NCBI GenBank assembly: GCA_020054815.1
Contig: JAIHAN010000012.1
Location: 1 to 34,878 of the forward strand
Length of the DNA: 34,878 bases
Reading direction: 5' to 3'
From: Peptococcaceae bacterium
Lineage (GTDB): Bacteria > Bacillota > Peptococcia > DRI-13
This document shows, piece after piece, positions 1 to 7,746 of this stretch. Each line of letters opens with the position of its first letter. Position 1 is the stretch's first letter. Under the pieces are notes generated by a model, which did no database searches, was not told the DNA's origin, and was given only the letters and a program-made list of their open reading frames with translations. Made by a program: the position numbers and the translations under genes.

Positions 1-81
1 TTGGCCAGTGACGCCCTTGCTTACAGGTTGTCTTCCCGCTGGTTAGGTGACAGGGTTTCTTTCAACCCATCGGCTCAGTAA
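1..81 (+). CDS. 3' end of an unidentified protein (cut by window start)
   Basis: Frame 1 is open from the first base to a TAA at 79-81, giving 26 residues ending in SFNPSAQ. A hairpin followed by a run of T starts 20 bp further on the same strand, which is what the end of a + strand gene would look like. The open stretch is short enough to occur by chance, so the terminator is the main support. I do not recognise the protein. If real, it converges on proA. Confidence 0.4.
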   Translation: MASDALAYRLSSRWLGDRVSFNPSAQ

Positions 82-100
82 ACATGCCGGACGAACACAC

Positions 101-137
101 AAAGAGTCCGCTAGCATAATGCTAACAGACTCTTTTT
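101..137 (+). terminator. Intrinsic terminator between the left-edge gene and proA
   Basis: An 8-bp stem (AAAGAGTC at 101-108 with GACTCTTT at 128-135) has further pairing inside it (CTAGCAT against ATGCTAA-like sequence) and ends in five T on the + strand. Read on the minus strand the same hairpin is followed only by TTTGTGTG, so it may also stop proA transcripts but less efficiently. Confidence 0.75.
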
Positions 138-145
138 CGTTTCCC

Positions 146-214
146 ACTAGTAACTAGGAACTAATAACTAGTAACTTATATTGCGGCCAACTACCAACTA
201 CCAACTATCAACTA
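146..214. repeat. Degenerate 7-bp tandem repeats after proA
   Basis: Two blocks of heptamers are visible. Positions 146-180 hold five units (ACTAGTA, ACTAGGA, ACTAATA, ACTAGTA, ACTTATA). Positions 187-214 hold four units (CCAACTA three times, then TCAACTA). On the minus strand the second block reads TAGTTGG-like units. The last unit supplies the TAG stop codon of proA (212-214). Similar heptamers occur near 19000, 28260 and 29250, so this is a dispersed family. No coding function is apparent. Confidence 0.85.
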
Positions 215-1465
215 TTTTCTCACCTGTCCATCACCCTGAATGACGTATTTAATGGTCGTTAACTCTTTTAGGCCCATGGGTCCCCGGGCATGGAGCTTCT
301 GTGTGCTGATCCCTATTTCTGCACCAAAACCAAACTGAAAACCATCAGTAAAGCGAGTAGAAGCATTAACGTAAACCGCCGCCGCATCCACTTCCTTCAG
401 AAAACGCCGGGAGTTACGGTAGCTTTCTGTAACAATTGCCTCTGAATGCTTAGTACCGAAAGTCCTGATATGCTGTAAGGCCTCATCCAAACTATCCACA
501 ACTTTCACAGCCAGGATCAGGTCTAAAAATTCCGCAGCGTAATCTTCCTCAGTAACAGCCTTAGCTTCGGGGAAAAGGGCCCTTGTCCGGTTACAACCGC
601 GAATTTCTACTCCTAATTGTCTAAGACGTTTACCTGCTTTGGGTATAAAGTCCGCCGCTACTTTTTCGTGAACCAGCAAAGTTTCGGCAGCATTACAGAC
701 CGCAGGGCGCTGGCATTTGGCATTAATAATGATTTCTTCAGCCATGGCCAGATCGGCTTCACTATCCACATAGACATGGCAGTTGCCTATACCAGTTTCT
801 ATGACGGGGACAGTACTGTTCTGCACCACCGTCTGAATAAGCCCGGCCCCACCCCTGGGGATTAAAACATCCAAATATTCGTTGAGTTTCATCAGCTGGA
901 CTGCCACTTCCCGGTCGGGATTTTCGATCAATTGAATACTTCCCCGGGGAATCCAGGCGGACTCGGCAGCCTGGCTGATGACACGGGTGATAGTGATATT
1001 GGAATGAAGGGCTTCCGATCCGCCCCGCAGAATAACGGCGTTCCCGGTTTTCAAACAAAGCCCTGCAGCGTCTACGGTAACATTGGGCCGCGCTTCATAA
1101 ATAATACCAATCACACCCAGAGGAACGCGCATGCGGCCAATTTCAATGGCCTGGGCCCCCTTCCAGACAGCCTCTATTTCCCCAACAGGATCAGGTAAAG
1201 CTATTAACGCCCGTAAACCATGGGCCATCTCCTTAATACGGGACGGCGTAAGAAGCAGCCGGTCTAACATAGCATTGCCAATACCTTTTTCTTTGGCCCT
1301 ATCTATATCCTTCTGGTTTGCCGCCAAAATTTCTTCCTCATGGCGTTCCAGGGCCTCTGCCATAGCGGCCAGAGCCTGATTTTTCGTCTCGGTAGAAAGT
1401 GTACTTAAAAGAATGCTGGCCTCTTTAGCCAGCTGCCCCTTAATCTTCAACTCCTCACAAAGCAC
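212..1465 (-). CDS. proA: Gamma-glutamyl phosphate reductase (glutamate-5-semialdehyde dehydrogenase)
   Basis: Second enzyme of proline synthesis: NADPH-dependent reduction of gamma-glutamyl phosphate to glutamate 5-semialdehyde in the cytoplasm. The sequence covers the whole ProA/aldehyde dehydrogenase-like family: a cofactor-binding stretch PLGVIGIIYEARPNVTVDAA, then CQRPAVCNAAETLL, where the second Cys is the expected catalytic thiol. Start choice: AAAGGAGG lies at 1473-1480, seven bases before a GTG at 1463-1465, giving 417 aa. An in-frame TTG two codons upstream (1469-1471) sits only one base from that ribosome binding site and is unlikely. proB ends 13 bp upstream, so the two are co-transcribed. 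The stop codon lies inside a heptamer repeat. Confidence 0.96.
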   Translation of the reverse strand: MLCEELKIKGQLAKEASILLSTLSTETKNQALAAMAEALERHEEEILAANQKDIDRAKEKGIGNAMLDRLLLTPSRIKEMAHGLRALIALPDPVGEIEAVWKGAQAIEIGRMRVPLGVIGIIYEARPNVTVDAAGLCLKTGNAVILRGGSEALHSNITITRVISQAAESAWIPRGSIQLIENPDREVAVQLMKLNEYLDVLIPRGGAGLIQTVVQNSTVPVIETGIGNCHVYVDSEADLAMAEEIIINAKCQRPAVCNAAETLLVHEKVAADFIPKAGKRLRQLGVEIRGCNRTRALFPEAKAVTEEDYAAEFLDLILAVKVVDSLDEALQHIRTFGTKHSEAIVTESYRNSRRFLKEVDAAAVYVNASTRFTDGFQFGFGAEIGISTQKLHARGPMGLKELTTIKYVIQGDGQVRK

Positions 1466-1478
1466 AGCCAAACCTCCT

Positions 1479-2609
1479 TTAAGTTCTCAAGGTTAAATTA
1501 TCCCGGTGTATTACTTCATCATAATCCTTATGTCCCAAAATAGACATGATCTCTTTGGTCTGGGCCCCTTTAATTTTCTCGATATCTTCGGAACTGTAAT
1601 TCACAATCCCGCGCGCAATCTCTCCGTTTTGTCCCCAAAGACTCACTACACTGCCCGGCGGGAATTCCCCTTCAACCTTAGTAATACCGCTTGGCAATAA
1701 GCTTTTCCCCCTGGTAAGAATAGCCTTCTCCGCTCCCTCATCAAGCCAAATGGTACCATTTATCCGTGAACCAAAAGCAATCCAGCGTTTGCGTGCGCCA
1801 ATCCTGTGGTCACGGGGTACAAATAATGTTCCTGGATAATCACCGGACACAATCTCCCGTAAAACATTCTTACGGGAGCCGTTGGTAATGACCATAGGAA
1901 TACCGGAGTTACAGGCAATTTTCGCAGCCTGTATTTTGGTGAACATACCACCACTGCCCAATTTGGAACCGGGATCACCGGCCAGCCCCTCTACCTGGGG
2001 AGTTATCTCCTCTACCAGGTTGATCAGGGTAGCTGAGGGATCTTTACGGGGGTCTGCTGTATATAACCCTTCAATATCAGACAGGAGGACAAGGAGATCG
2101 GCATCGACCAGCCCTGCCACCAAAGCTGCCAGGGTATCATTATCGCCAAATTTAATTTCTTCGAAGACTACCGTATCGTTTTCATTAATAATCGGTGTGA
2201 CCCCAAACCTCAGTAAAGTTAAAAGGGTATTCCTACCGTTGAGATAACGCTCACGGTGGGCAATGTCATCCTTGGTCAGCAAAACCTGGGCCACTGTTTC
2301 GCCATATTCACCAAAGAGTTTTTCATACATGTGCATGAGAATACCCTGTCCAATAGCCGCCAGGGCCTGTTTTTCCGGCATGGTTTTGGGACGTTCAGAA
2401 AGCCCCATTTTTCCCATACCGGCACCTACGGCACCGGATGTGACCAGGATTACTTCTCTGCCCTGGTGGCGCAGATCCACCATTTCCCTGACGAGACTTT
2501 CTAAACGAAACAAATTGAGCTTACCGGTGGAGTGAGTTAAAGTACTGGTTCCTACCTTAACCACAATCCGGTGAGCTCTGATTAAAAGTTCCCTAAATTT
2601 CTCATCCAT
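1479..2609 (-). CDS. proB: Glutamate 5-kinase with PUA domain
   Basis: First step of proline synthesis: ATP-dependent phosphorylation of glutamate, usually feedback-inhibited by proline. It shows the amino-acid kinase fold in order: RIVVKVGTSTLT near the N terminus, VTSGAVGAGMGKMG, then NENDTV with FGDNDTLAALVA, and DIEGLYTADPR. The C-terminal ~100 residues match the PUA domain of bacterial ProB in position and size. The ATG at 2607-2609 (376 aa) is preferred: AGGTG lies eight bases before it, and the kinase core begins soon after. The frame stays open upstream to a TTG at 2657 that would overlap yhbY. The 31-bp gap to yhbY and 13-bp gap to proA indicate one transcript. Confidence 0.95.
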   Translation of the reverse strand: MDEKFRELLIRAHRIVVKVGTSTLTHSTGKLNLFRLESLVREMVDLRHQGREVILVTSGAVGAGMGKMGLSERPKTMPEKQALAAIGQGILMHMYEKLFGEYGETVAQVLLTKDDIAHRERYLNGRNTLLTLLRFGVTPIINENDTVVFEEIKFGDNDTLAALVAGLVDADLLVLLSDIEGLYTADPRKDPSATLINLVEEITPQVEGLAGDPGSKLGSGGMFTKIQAAKIACNSGIPMVITNGSRKNVLREIVSGDYPGTLFVPRDHRIGARKRWIAFGSRINGTIWLDEGAEKAILTRGKSLLPSGITKVEGEFPPGSVVSLWGQNGEIARGIVNYSSEDIEKIKGAQTKEIMSILGHKDYDEVIHRDNLTLRT

Positions 2610-2640
2610 TTCTCTATCACCTGGTTTCTCTCCTGTGTAA

Positions 2641-2934
2641 TCAACTGGGCAGCTCAATTGAAGGTTTTTTTAAGGAACGACGGTAGTACAATAGATTCCT
2701 GCCGATTACCTGTACCAACTCTGAATTTGTGGCTTCAGCCAGCTGTTCAGCAATCTCACGGGGTTCAAGAGGGGCATTATTGATTACCCGGATTTTTACA
2801 AGTTCCCGGGCTTCCAAAGCTTCGTCCAGCTGCTGAACCAAAGTATCTCCTATACCACCCTTGCCTATCTGAATAACAGGATCAATCCCTGTACCCAGGG
2901 CCCGCAAAAACCTTCGCTGTTTACCGGTAAGCAT
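2641..2934 (-). CDS. yhbY: YhbY/CRS1-YhbY family RNA-binding protein
   Basis: A 97-residue single-domain CRM (CRS1-YhbY) protein, a family that binds pre-ribosomal particles and is thought to help assemble the large subunit. The opening MLTGKQRRFLRALGTG and the glycine-rich IGKGGIGDTLVQQ loop are characteristic, as is the order yhbY-proB-proA, often seen after obg in Clostridia (obg is not here). The ATG at 2932-2934 is fixed by the family N terminus, yet it has no good ribosome binding site next to it. A strong AAGGAGG sits 40 bp upstream, beyond a stable hairpin described separately. Confidence 0.93.
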   Translation of the reverse strand: MLTGKQRRFLRALGTGIDPVIQIGKGGIGDTLVQQLDEALEARELVKIRVINNAPLEPREIAEQLAEATNSELVQVIGRNLLYYRRSLKKPSIELPS

Positions 2935-2940
2935 TTAACT

Positions 2941-2981
2941 ACCAGTATCCTCTTTAAGGGATACCGGTATCACACCTCCTT
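2941..2981 (-). promoter_or_regulatory. Hairpin between the ribosome binding site and start codon of yhbY
   Basis: Read on the minus strand, AAGGAGG (2975-2981) is followed by about five bases, then a stem ACCGGTATCC (2959-2968) pairing with GGATACTGGT (2941-2950), with one G-U pair and an 8-nt loop, then AGTTAA and the ATG. Folding the hairpin leaves about 12 bases between the ribosome binding site and start, so the structure could bring them together. A 12-codon GTG frame over the hairpin ends with TAA directly before the ATG, but its spacing from the ribosome binding site is poor. Confidence 0.6.
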
Positions 2982-3000
2982 AAAGCCAATTAGTAGATTT

Positions 3001-3009
3001 ATTATATCA
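3001..3009 (-). promoter_or_regulatory. Extended -10 promoter for yhbY-proB-proA
   Basis: On the minus strand the sequence reads TGATATAAT, a perfect TATAAT preceded by TG one base upstream. No convincing -35 box is seen 17 bp further up. It lies between the end of the permease gene and the yhbY leader, so yhbY can be transcribed independently of the transporter genes. Confidence 0.55.
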
Positions 3010-3035
3010 ATATCTCGCCATTCTTACTAGTGAAA

Positions 3036-4232
3036 TCATTCATAGCGCAAGGCTTCAATGGGGTCTAATTTGGCCGCCTTGTTGGCAGGGTAAATACCGA
3101 AAAAGATTCCGATGGAAGCGGAAAAGAAAAAGGCAATAAAAATGGTACCCGGTGTAATCAAGGGCGGCCACTTGGCGATTAAAGCCACGGCCAAAGCCCC
3201 CCCTGTGCCTAAAATGGTTCCAATGGTTCCTCCCACCAGACATATAACTACGGCTTCAATCAAGAACTGGACGAGAATATCCCTCCTTCGCGCGCCTAAA
3301 GCCATTCTGATGCCGATCTCCCTGGTCCGCTCCGTAACGGAAACAAGCATAATATTCATCACACCAATACCGCCTACCAGGAGGGAAATCCCCGCGATAG
3401 AACCAATGATCAAGGCGATAATCCCCAGGATTTTATTGGCTGTAGCCACTTCCTGATCCAGGCTGTACCCCCGGTATTTTCCTTCATTGCGATGTCTCTT
3501 GTGCAGGAGTTTTACAATCTGGTCTATAGTCTCCTGTACCTCTTCTTTACTGTAGGTCTGCCCTTCTATCTGAATTCGTAAGTTACGGAAAAGAGTCTCG
3601 CCTGTATGAAAAGGAATGGTAGCCTCTTTCGGCGGATCGCCGCCAAAGCCCAGGGCATTTGAGGGATCGTTTTTCACCACACCGATGACAATGAAGGGTG
3701 TATTCATGAGATAAACCTGTTTACCCAGGGCTGATTCACCTGAAAAGTAGGTCTTGGCTAATTCCTCATTGATCACCGCCACACGCCGCCTGCTGTTATT
3801 CTCCTCGGAGGTAAAATAACGCCCTTCCACAAGTTCCAAATTTCGTATGCTTTTATAATCCTGACCGGTACAGATAATGGTGGTCTTTTCTTTCTGTCTG
3901 CCCACCTGGGTCATGATGGAAAGATAGCTGGTAGGAGCCACGGCTTTCACAGTAGGCACAATGTTTTTTATGGCCTCAACATCCTCCAGGGTGATTAGAT
4001 CCTGTCTGGTAATAGGGGTAGTGGCATTGCGGCTGGAAGGGTAAACCACAAAAAGATTAGTACCCATACTTTCCAAAGAAGAAAGAATAGCAGCACGCCC
4101 ACCCTGTCCAATGGTCACTACAGCAATAACTGCCGCTACTCCAATAATTATGCCCAGCATGGTTAAGGCAGACCTTAATTTATTTACCCAGATACCTTCC
4201 AAAGCAACCTTAATACTCTCTAGAATATCCAA
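3036..4232 (-). CDS. MacB/FtsX-family ABC transporter permease
   Basis: 398 residues with the MacB architecture: one N-terminal membrane segment (about 20-45, LTMLGIIIGVAAVIAVVTIG), a large extracytoplasmic MacB periplasmic-core-like domain (about 50-260), then three membrane segments near the C terminus. The ERTREIGIRMALGARRRDIL stretch is the typical coupling motif of this family. Such permeases work mechanically with an ATPase and an adaptor to move peptides, drugs or lipoproteins. The substrate cannot be told. The start is a TTG at 4230-4232 with GGAGG eight bases upstream, located in the last codons of the ATPase gene; only three bases separate the genes. Confidence 0.9.
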   Translation of the reverse strand: MDILESIKVALEGIWVNKLRSALTMLGIIIGVAAVIAVVTIGQGGRAAILSSLESMGTNLFVVYPSSRNATTPITRQDLITLEDVEAIKNIVPTVKAVAPTSYLSIMTQVGRQKEKTTIICTGQDYKSIRNLELVEGRYFTSEENNSRRRVAVINEELAKTYFSGESALGKQVYLMNTPFIVIGVVKNDPSNALGFGGDPPKEATIPFHTGETLFRNLRIQIEGQTYSKEEVQETIDQIVKLLHKRHRNEGKYRGYSLDQEVATANKILGIIALIIGSIAGISLLVGGIGVMNIMLVSVTERTREIGIRMALGARRRDILVQFLIEAVVICLVGGTIGTILGTGGALAVALIAKWPPLITPGTIFIAFFFSASIGIFFGIYPANKAAKLDPIEALRYE

Positions 4233-4235
4233 TTA

Positions 4236-4970
4236 TTACACCTCCCCGGCAGGAGGAAGTGCGGCCAGAGTTGTCCGGGCCGATATGGGAGTCAGTACTT
4301 CCTCATCTTTAATAATCACGCCGTCCCGAAAATGGACAATACGCCTGGTGTGATCAGCGATTTCCCGTTCATGGGTAACAATGATGATGGTCACACCCTC
4401 CTCCTGGTTTAACTGCTGGAAGATGTCCATGATTTCTTCCCCGGAACGGGTATCCAGGTTACCGGTGGGTTCGTCGGCTAAAATAATGGCAGGATTATTC
4501 ACTAAGGCCCTGGCAATAGCCACCCGCTGTCTTTGTCCGCCGGACAATTCGTTGGGACGGTGATGAATCCTGTCTGCCAAACCTACCTTGTCCAATGCTT
4601 TTAAAGCCCGCTCCCTTCTTTCTTTGGAGGGTATCCCGGCATAAATCATGGGAAGCTCTACGTTTTTCAAGGCTGTGAGACGGGGGAGCAAGTTGAAAGT
4701 CTGAAAAACAAAACCTATTTTATGGTTGCGTATTTTGGCCAGCTCCTTCTCCTGTAAAGTGGAAACATCCACCCCGTCAATAATATACGAGCCGGAGGTG
4801 GCCCTGTCCAAACAGCCCAAAATATTCATCATGGTAGATTTCCCCGAGCCCGAAGGTCCCATAATGGCTACCATGCTGCCCTTTGCCACTTCTAAATTAA
4901 TCCCTTTTAAAGCGGTGACGGAGATAGCTCCCGTCCGGTAAACCTTTGTGAGATTACTTATTTTTATCAT
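4236..4970 (-). CDS. MacB/LolD-type ABC transporter ATP-binding protein
   Basis: 244 residues. The Walker A motif is GPSGSGKST (about 38-46), the signature is [15 protein letters not shown], and Walker B ends [11 protein letters not shown]; the H-loop His is in IIVTHE. The sequence is typical of the lipoprotein-release/MacB ATPase subfamily. It overlaps the adaptor gene by 17 bp and nearly abuts the permease, giving a tripartite exporter. The ATG start lies within the adaptor's last codons, so translation is probably coupled. Confidence 0.94.
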   Translation of the reverse strand: MIKISNLTKVYRTGAISVTALKGINLEVAKGSMVAIMGPSGSGKSTMMNILGCLDRATSGSYIIDGVDVSTLQEKELAKIRNHKIGFVFQTFNLLPRLTALKNVELPMIYAGIPSKERRERALKALDKVGLADRIHHRPNELSGGQRQRVAIARALVNNPAIILADEPTGNLDTRSGEEIMDIFQQLNQEEGVTIIIVTHEREIADHTRRIVHFRDGVIIKDEEVLTPISARTTLAALPPAGEV

Positions 4971-6150
4971 TAGTCTTCACCCTGGTATTATCTTTAAGCT
5001 TTTCCTGGGAAGTAATGATGACCAGCTCACCCTGTGCCAATCCTTCTGTGATTTCCTGGTACAATTCCGTGCTGAGTCCTTTTTTCACCTCACGCAGTAC
5101 GGCTAAGCCATCCTGGTAGACAAACACTACATCTTTACCATCCCGCTGCAGCAGGGCTTCAATAGGCACAATCAAAGCGTCAGCTTTTTTATCTGTTAAA
5201 ATCTTTACGTTCACACTATAGCCAGGTTTTAACTCTTCTACTTTTTCCGTCAGGGTTAATTTCACTTTTACCCTGTTTTCTGAACCAGTGGGGGTTTGCT
5301 CCACTTCAGCCTGGGGGGCAACTTGAGTAATCTCCCCGCTAAATTTCTTCTCCCGCAGTCCTTCACTGCTGATTTGCGCCTTTTGGCCGATTTTCAGTTT
5401 GAGGGCATCATATTCATTTACGGAACAATTTACTTCCAGGGTATGGACATCGCCAATACTGGCAATAAACATCCCCGGTGTCACGGGCTGATTCTCCTTG
5501 ACCCCAATTTTCAGTACTGTACCGTCAAAGGGACTGGTAATCACAGTGCTGGCCGCAACCTCCCGGGCTCCCTGCAAGGCCAGTTTAGCTTTATTAACCT
5601 GGGCTTCCAGGGCCTTTAAGTCTATAGCTGCCAGCTGGTTTTCCAGGCTGGCTACCTCCAGCCTGTATCCTTCCATTTCCTTCAGGGCCACGGCCCCCAG
5701 TTCATACAACTGTTCCTGGCGCTGGAGATTCTTTTGGGCATCTTCCAGTTTCTTTTCCAGGAAAAGCTTATTACTCAGCCCTTTCCGGTATTCGCTTTCC
5801 TGCAGGGCCAGTGTACTTTCGGCCTGACCCAAATCTAGTAAAGCCTGGCTGTCATCAAGAATGATGATTGGCTCCCCCTGGGTTACTTTTGTCCCGGGTT
5901 CTTTTAGGATTTCCTTCACTGTGGTGGCGGCTTTGGCATAATATTCTTTCTGCTGTGCAGGCTGTAAAGTGCCTGTGGTGTAAATATTGGCTTCTAAATC
6001 CTGCTTTTTAACCTGAGCAGTTTTTACGATGATTACACTTTTATTACTCTGTCCGCTCCATACCTTGTAAGATACTAAGCCTAATATAAGGAACAGGATG
6101 ATTCCCGCGACTAACCACTTCTTACGTGGTAATTGCCAAGCCAAATGCAA
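4954..6150 (-). CDS. MacA/HlyD-family efflux adaptor (membrane fusion protein)
   Basis: 398 residues with one N-terminal membrane anchor ([20 protein letters not shown]), a lipoyl-like half before and after a long helical hairpin (about 100-195, rich in Q, E, L and A), and beta-barrel and membrane-proximal domains behind it ([12 protein letters not shown], then PGYSVNVKI and IVPIEALL). It would link the MacB-type permease to the cell surface; in Gram-positive bacteria there is no outer-membrane partner. The start is a TTG (6148-6150) behind GGAGGGAGAG. It is followed directly by the ATPase and permease genes. Confidence 0.92.
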   Translation of the reverse strand: MHLAWQLPRKKWLVAGIILFLILGLVSYKVWSGQSNKSVIIVKTAQVKKQDLEANIYTTGTLQPAQQKEYYAKAATTVKEILKEPGTKVTQGEPIIILDDSQALLDLGQAESTLALQESEYRKGLSNKLFLEKKLEDAQKNLQRQEQLYELGAVALKEMEGYRLEVASLENQLAAIDLKALEAQVNKAKLALQGAREVAASTVITSPFDGTVLKIGVKENQPVTPGMFIASIGDVHTLEVNCSVNEYDALKLKIGQKAQISSEGLREKKFSGEITQVAPQAEVEQTPTGSENRVKVKLTLTEKVEELKPGYSVNVKILTDKKADALIVPIEALLQRDGKDVVFVYQDGLAVLREVKKGLSTELYQEITEGLAQGELVIITSQEKLKDNTRVKTNDKNK

Positions 6151-6188
6151 AGTTCTCTCCCTCCACCCTGGTTTATATTATATTTATA

Positions 6189-6392
6189 CTAACTTATAGT
6201 ATAAAAGGGCTCCTCGGGTATAATGATCCAGCATAAAATATAGAACAATAATCCTGTTCCCGCCAGGAAAATGGCTGCAGCCCATAAAAGACGAATGATG
6301 GTTACATCAATGTTAAAAAATTGGGCCAAACCACCGCATACACCACCCAGTATTTTTTTGCTGTGGGACCGGTATAACTTTTTCTCCGCCAT
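6189..6392 (-). CDS. PspC-domain small membrane protein
   Basis: 67 residues forming essentially one PspC domain: basic start KKLYRSHSKKILGGVCGGLA, then FNIDVTIIRLLW and a long hydrophobic segment ending LLFYILCWIIIPEE. PspC proteins are toxic or stress-linked inner-membrane proteins; stand-alone short versions are common in Firmicutes and their role is unclear. The ATG has GGAGGAG eight bases upstream. It lies 38 bp upstream of the adaptor gene on the same strand, so it may be the first gene of the exporter operon, which would fit an envelope-stress role. Confidence 0.9.
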   Translation of the reverse strand: MAEKKLYRSHSKKILGGVCGGLAQFFNIDVTIIRLLWAAAIFLAGTGLLFYILCWIIIPEEPFYTIS

Positions 6393-6475
6393 TTTTTACT
6401 CCTCCCTTTAATAGCATCATTAATAAGGAATGCTCAAATAAAGCTAAAAACATTATAAATAAATGTAGTATGAAT

Positions 6476-6503
6476 TTGTTTTAATGATTATCTATTATAT
6501 AAT
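6476..6503 (+). promoter_or_regulatory. Promoter for the metallo-beta-lactamase-fold gene
   Basis: TTGTTT (6476-6481) and a perfect TATAAT (6498-6503) are 16 bp apart, about 35 bp before the start codon. A TATAAT on the opposite strand (6452-6457) could serve the pspC gene, but I see no -35 for it. The 140-bp region between the divergent genes is strongly AT-rich. Confidence 0.5.
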
Positions 6504-6539
6504 TATTTCTACCAAATTAAAATAAAAGGGGATTTGTTG

Positions 6540-7433
6540 ATGGATATACACTTTTTGTCAAAAGAAACAGCCTTTATCGATGCAGGAGTAAATTTAGGAT
6601 TAATCTGCAGTGGAGAAAAGGCAATCTTGATTGATGCCGGAATTGAGGCAAGTGTAGCTAAGAAAGTTCTAAAACTGATTAATGAAAAGAATTTGAAGCT
6701 GTCGGGTCTTATTTTGACTCATGCCCATGCTGACCACACAGGAGGTGCAGCTTACATAAAAAACAGTTTAAACATACCGGTTATAAGCTCTTTTCAAGAG
6801 AAACCTTTTATAGAACATCCTCATCTGGAACCCTTTTACCTGTTCGGAGGGGCCACCCCCTTAAAGACTATGGAAAATAAATTTCTCCAGGCCCCTCCTT
6901 GCTCTGTTGATATCTGCCTGGAACCAGGTAAGCAGGACCTCCTGGGTTTTGCTGTTGATGTTATCCCTCTATCCGGTCACACTCCCGGACAAATAGGGAT
7001 AGCTTATGAAGGAACTTTATACCTGGCTGATGCCCTTTTTGCCCCAGAAATACTGGCCAAGCACGGTCTCCCTTATTTCGTGAACATCGAAGCTGCCTTG
7101 GATACATTGGACAAGCTCTTACAAAGCGCTTATGATTTCTACGTTCCTTCCCATGGCAGTATGGTGCAAAACCCGGTGAAATTAATACTGGCCAACAAAA
7201 AGTTCCTGGAAGAATTATTGGATATGGTGCTGAGCCATGTTGAAAAACCCCAAACGGCAACGGAACTGCTGGGTAAAATATTCCGGGAAAAAAATCTTAC
7301 TATTAACAATCCGGGACAGTTCTATCTCATGCAGGCCAGCCTCCAGGGACTACTCAGTTATCTGAGTAATACGGGAAAAATCAATGTGGTCTATTGCGAT
7401 AACCTCCTCTGCTGGCAGAGAAACCAATCCTAA
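6540..7433 (+). CDS. Metallo-beta-lactamase-fold hydrolase
   Basis: About 298 residues. Metal ligands are clear: THAHADHTGG (the HxHxDH motif), a later His in PLSGHTPGQIG, the Asp in LADALF and the His in VPSHGSMV. The C-terminal ~90 residues form a helical extension (LDMVLSHVEKPQTATELLGK), resembling the winged-helix-like tail of glyoxalase II/LACTB2-type enzymes. The substrate is unknown; a thioester or phosphodiester is possible. An ATG at 6540 has GGGG eight bases upstream; two TTG codons just before it are weaker choices. It is a single-gene transcript with its own promoter and a terminator. Confidence 0.88.
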   Translation: MDIHFLSKETAFIDAGVNLGLICSGEKAILIDAGIEASVAKKVLKLINEKNLKLSGLILTHAHADHTGGAAYIKNSLNIPVISSFQEKPFIEHPHLEPFYLFGGATPLKTMENKFLQAPPCSVDICLEPGKQDLLGFAVDVIPLSGHTPGQIGIAYEGTLYLADALFAPEILAKHGLPYFVNIEAALDTLDKLLQSAYDFYVPSHGSMVQNPVKLILANKKFLEELLDMVLSHVEKPQTATELLGKIFREKNLTINNPGQFYLMQASLQGLLSYLSNTGKINVVYCDNLLCWQRNQS

Positions 7434-7470
7434 ATAATATAGACGAAAAAGAGAGCAAAAATATTTCAGG

Positions 7471-7496
7471 CCCCGGGATAATTTCCCGGGGACTTT
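7471..7496 (+). terminator. Terminator of the metallo-beta-lactamase-fold gene
   Basis: CCCCGGGA (7471-7478) pairs with TCCCGGGG (7484-7491) across a 5-nt loop, followed by ACTTTT. The T run is short but the stem is very GC-rich. Confidence 0.7.
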
Positions 7497-7501
7497 TCAT
7501 T

Positions 7502-7529
7502 AAAGAAAAAACCGGAGAAAGCTCCGGTT
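7502..7529 (-). terminator. Terminator of the metQ-metN-metI operon
   Basis: Read on the minus strand, AACCGGAG and CTCCGGTT pair around a 4-nt loop (7510-7529) and are followed by TTTTTTCTTT. It lies about 220 bp after the metI stop codon and faces the terminator of the convergent gene. Confidence 0.75.
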
Positions 7530-7574
7530 ATCCACAACACGATATATCTATTGGGTAAAATTGGGGAGGGTTTG

Positions 7575-7655
7575 ATGAAGAAAAGTTTATATCAACAGGT
7601 GCGGGTCTTAAGTGTAAGCCGTCAGGTCTTACCCGGCCCGCACCTGATGTTTTAA
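7575..7655 (+). CDS. Possible 26-residue ORF with a strong ribosome binding site
   Basis: ATG at 7575 is preceded by GGGGAGGG with four bases between. The product starts MKKSLYQQVRVLSVSRQVLP and ends at TAA 7653-7655. The N-terminal style (a strand, then a Q-x-x-PG turn) recalls the beginning of PyrK-type FAD/NAD-binding electron transfer subunits, so this may be a stranded gene start. That resemblance is weak and from memory. Most of the ORF lies on an inverted repeat (7596-7646), so the coding reading may be accidental. Confidence 0.25.
   Translation: MKKSLYQQVRVLSVSRQVLPGPHLMF
7596..7646. repeat. Inverted repeat between convergent genes
   Basis: CAGGTGCGGG (7596-7605) pairs with CCCGCACCTG (7637-7646). 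The 31-bp interior contains a smaller CTTA-AGTG-TAAG hairpin and two copies of GGTCTTA. The tail on the + strand is ATGTTTT. It could be a further terminator or a small mobile palindrome. The rest of 7656-7746 is AT-rich with nothing recognisable. Confidence 0.7.
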
Positions 7656-7746
7656 CTTACCGTCATCCTTAGTATATGCGAAAAATTTTAATCAGGTGTG
7701 TAGTAACTGTTAAGTTTTTATGAAAATTTTAAGTGAATATATATTT

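Noticed and set aside
1-100. 3' end of a structured RNA such as RNase P RNA or SRP RNA
   Set aside because: No conserved blocks of these RNAs could be found on either strand; an open frame ending before a terminator is the simpler reading.
146-214. CRISPR array
   Set aside because: Units are 7 bp and contiguous, with no spacers and no cas genes in the window.
2935-2973. Twelve-codon leader peptide before yhbY (GTG to TAA)
   Set aside because: The GTG is only one base from AAGGAGG and the sequence is better explained as a hairpin.
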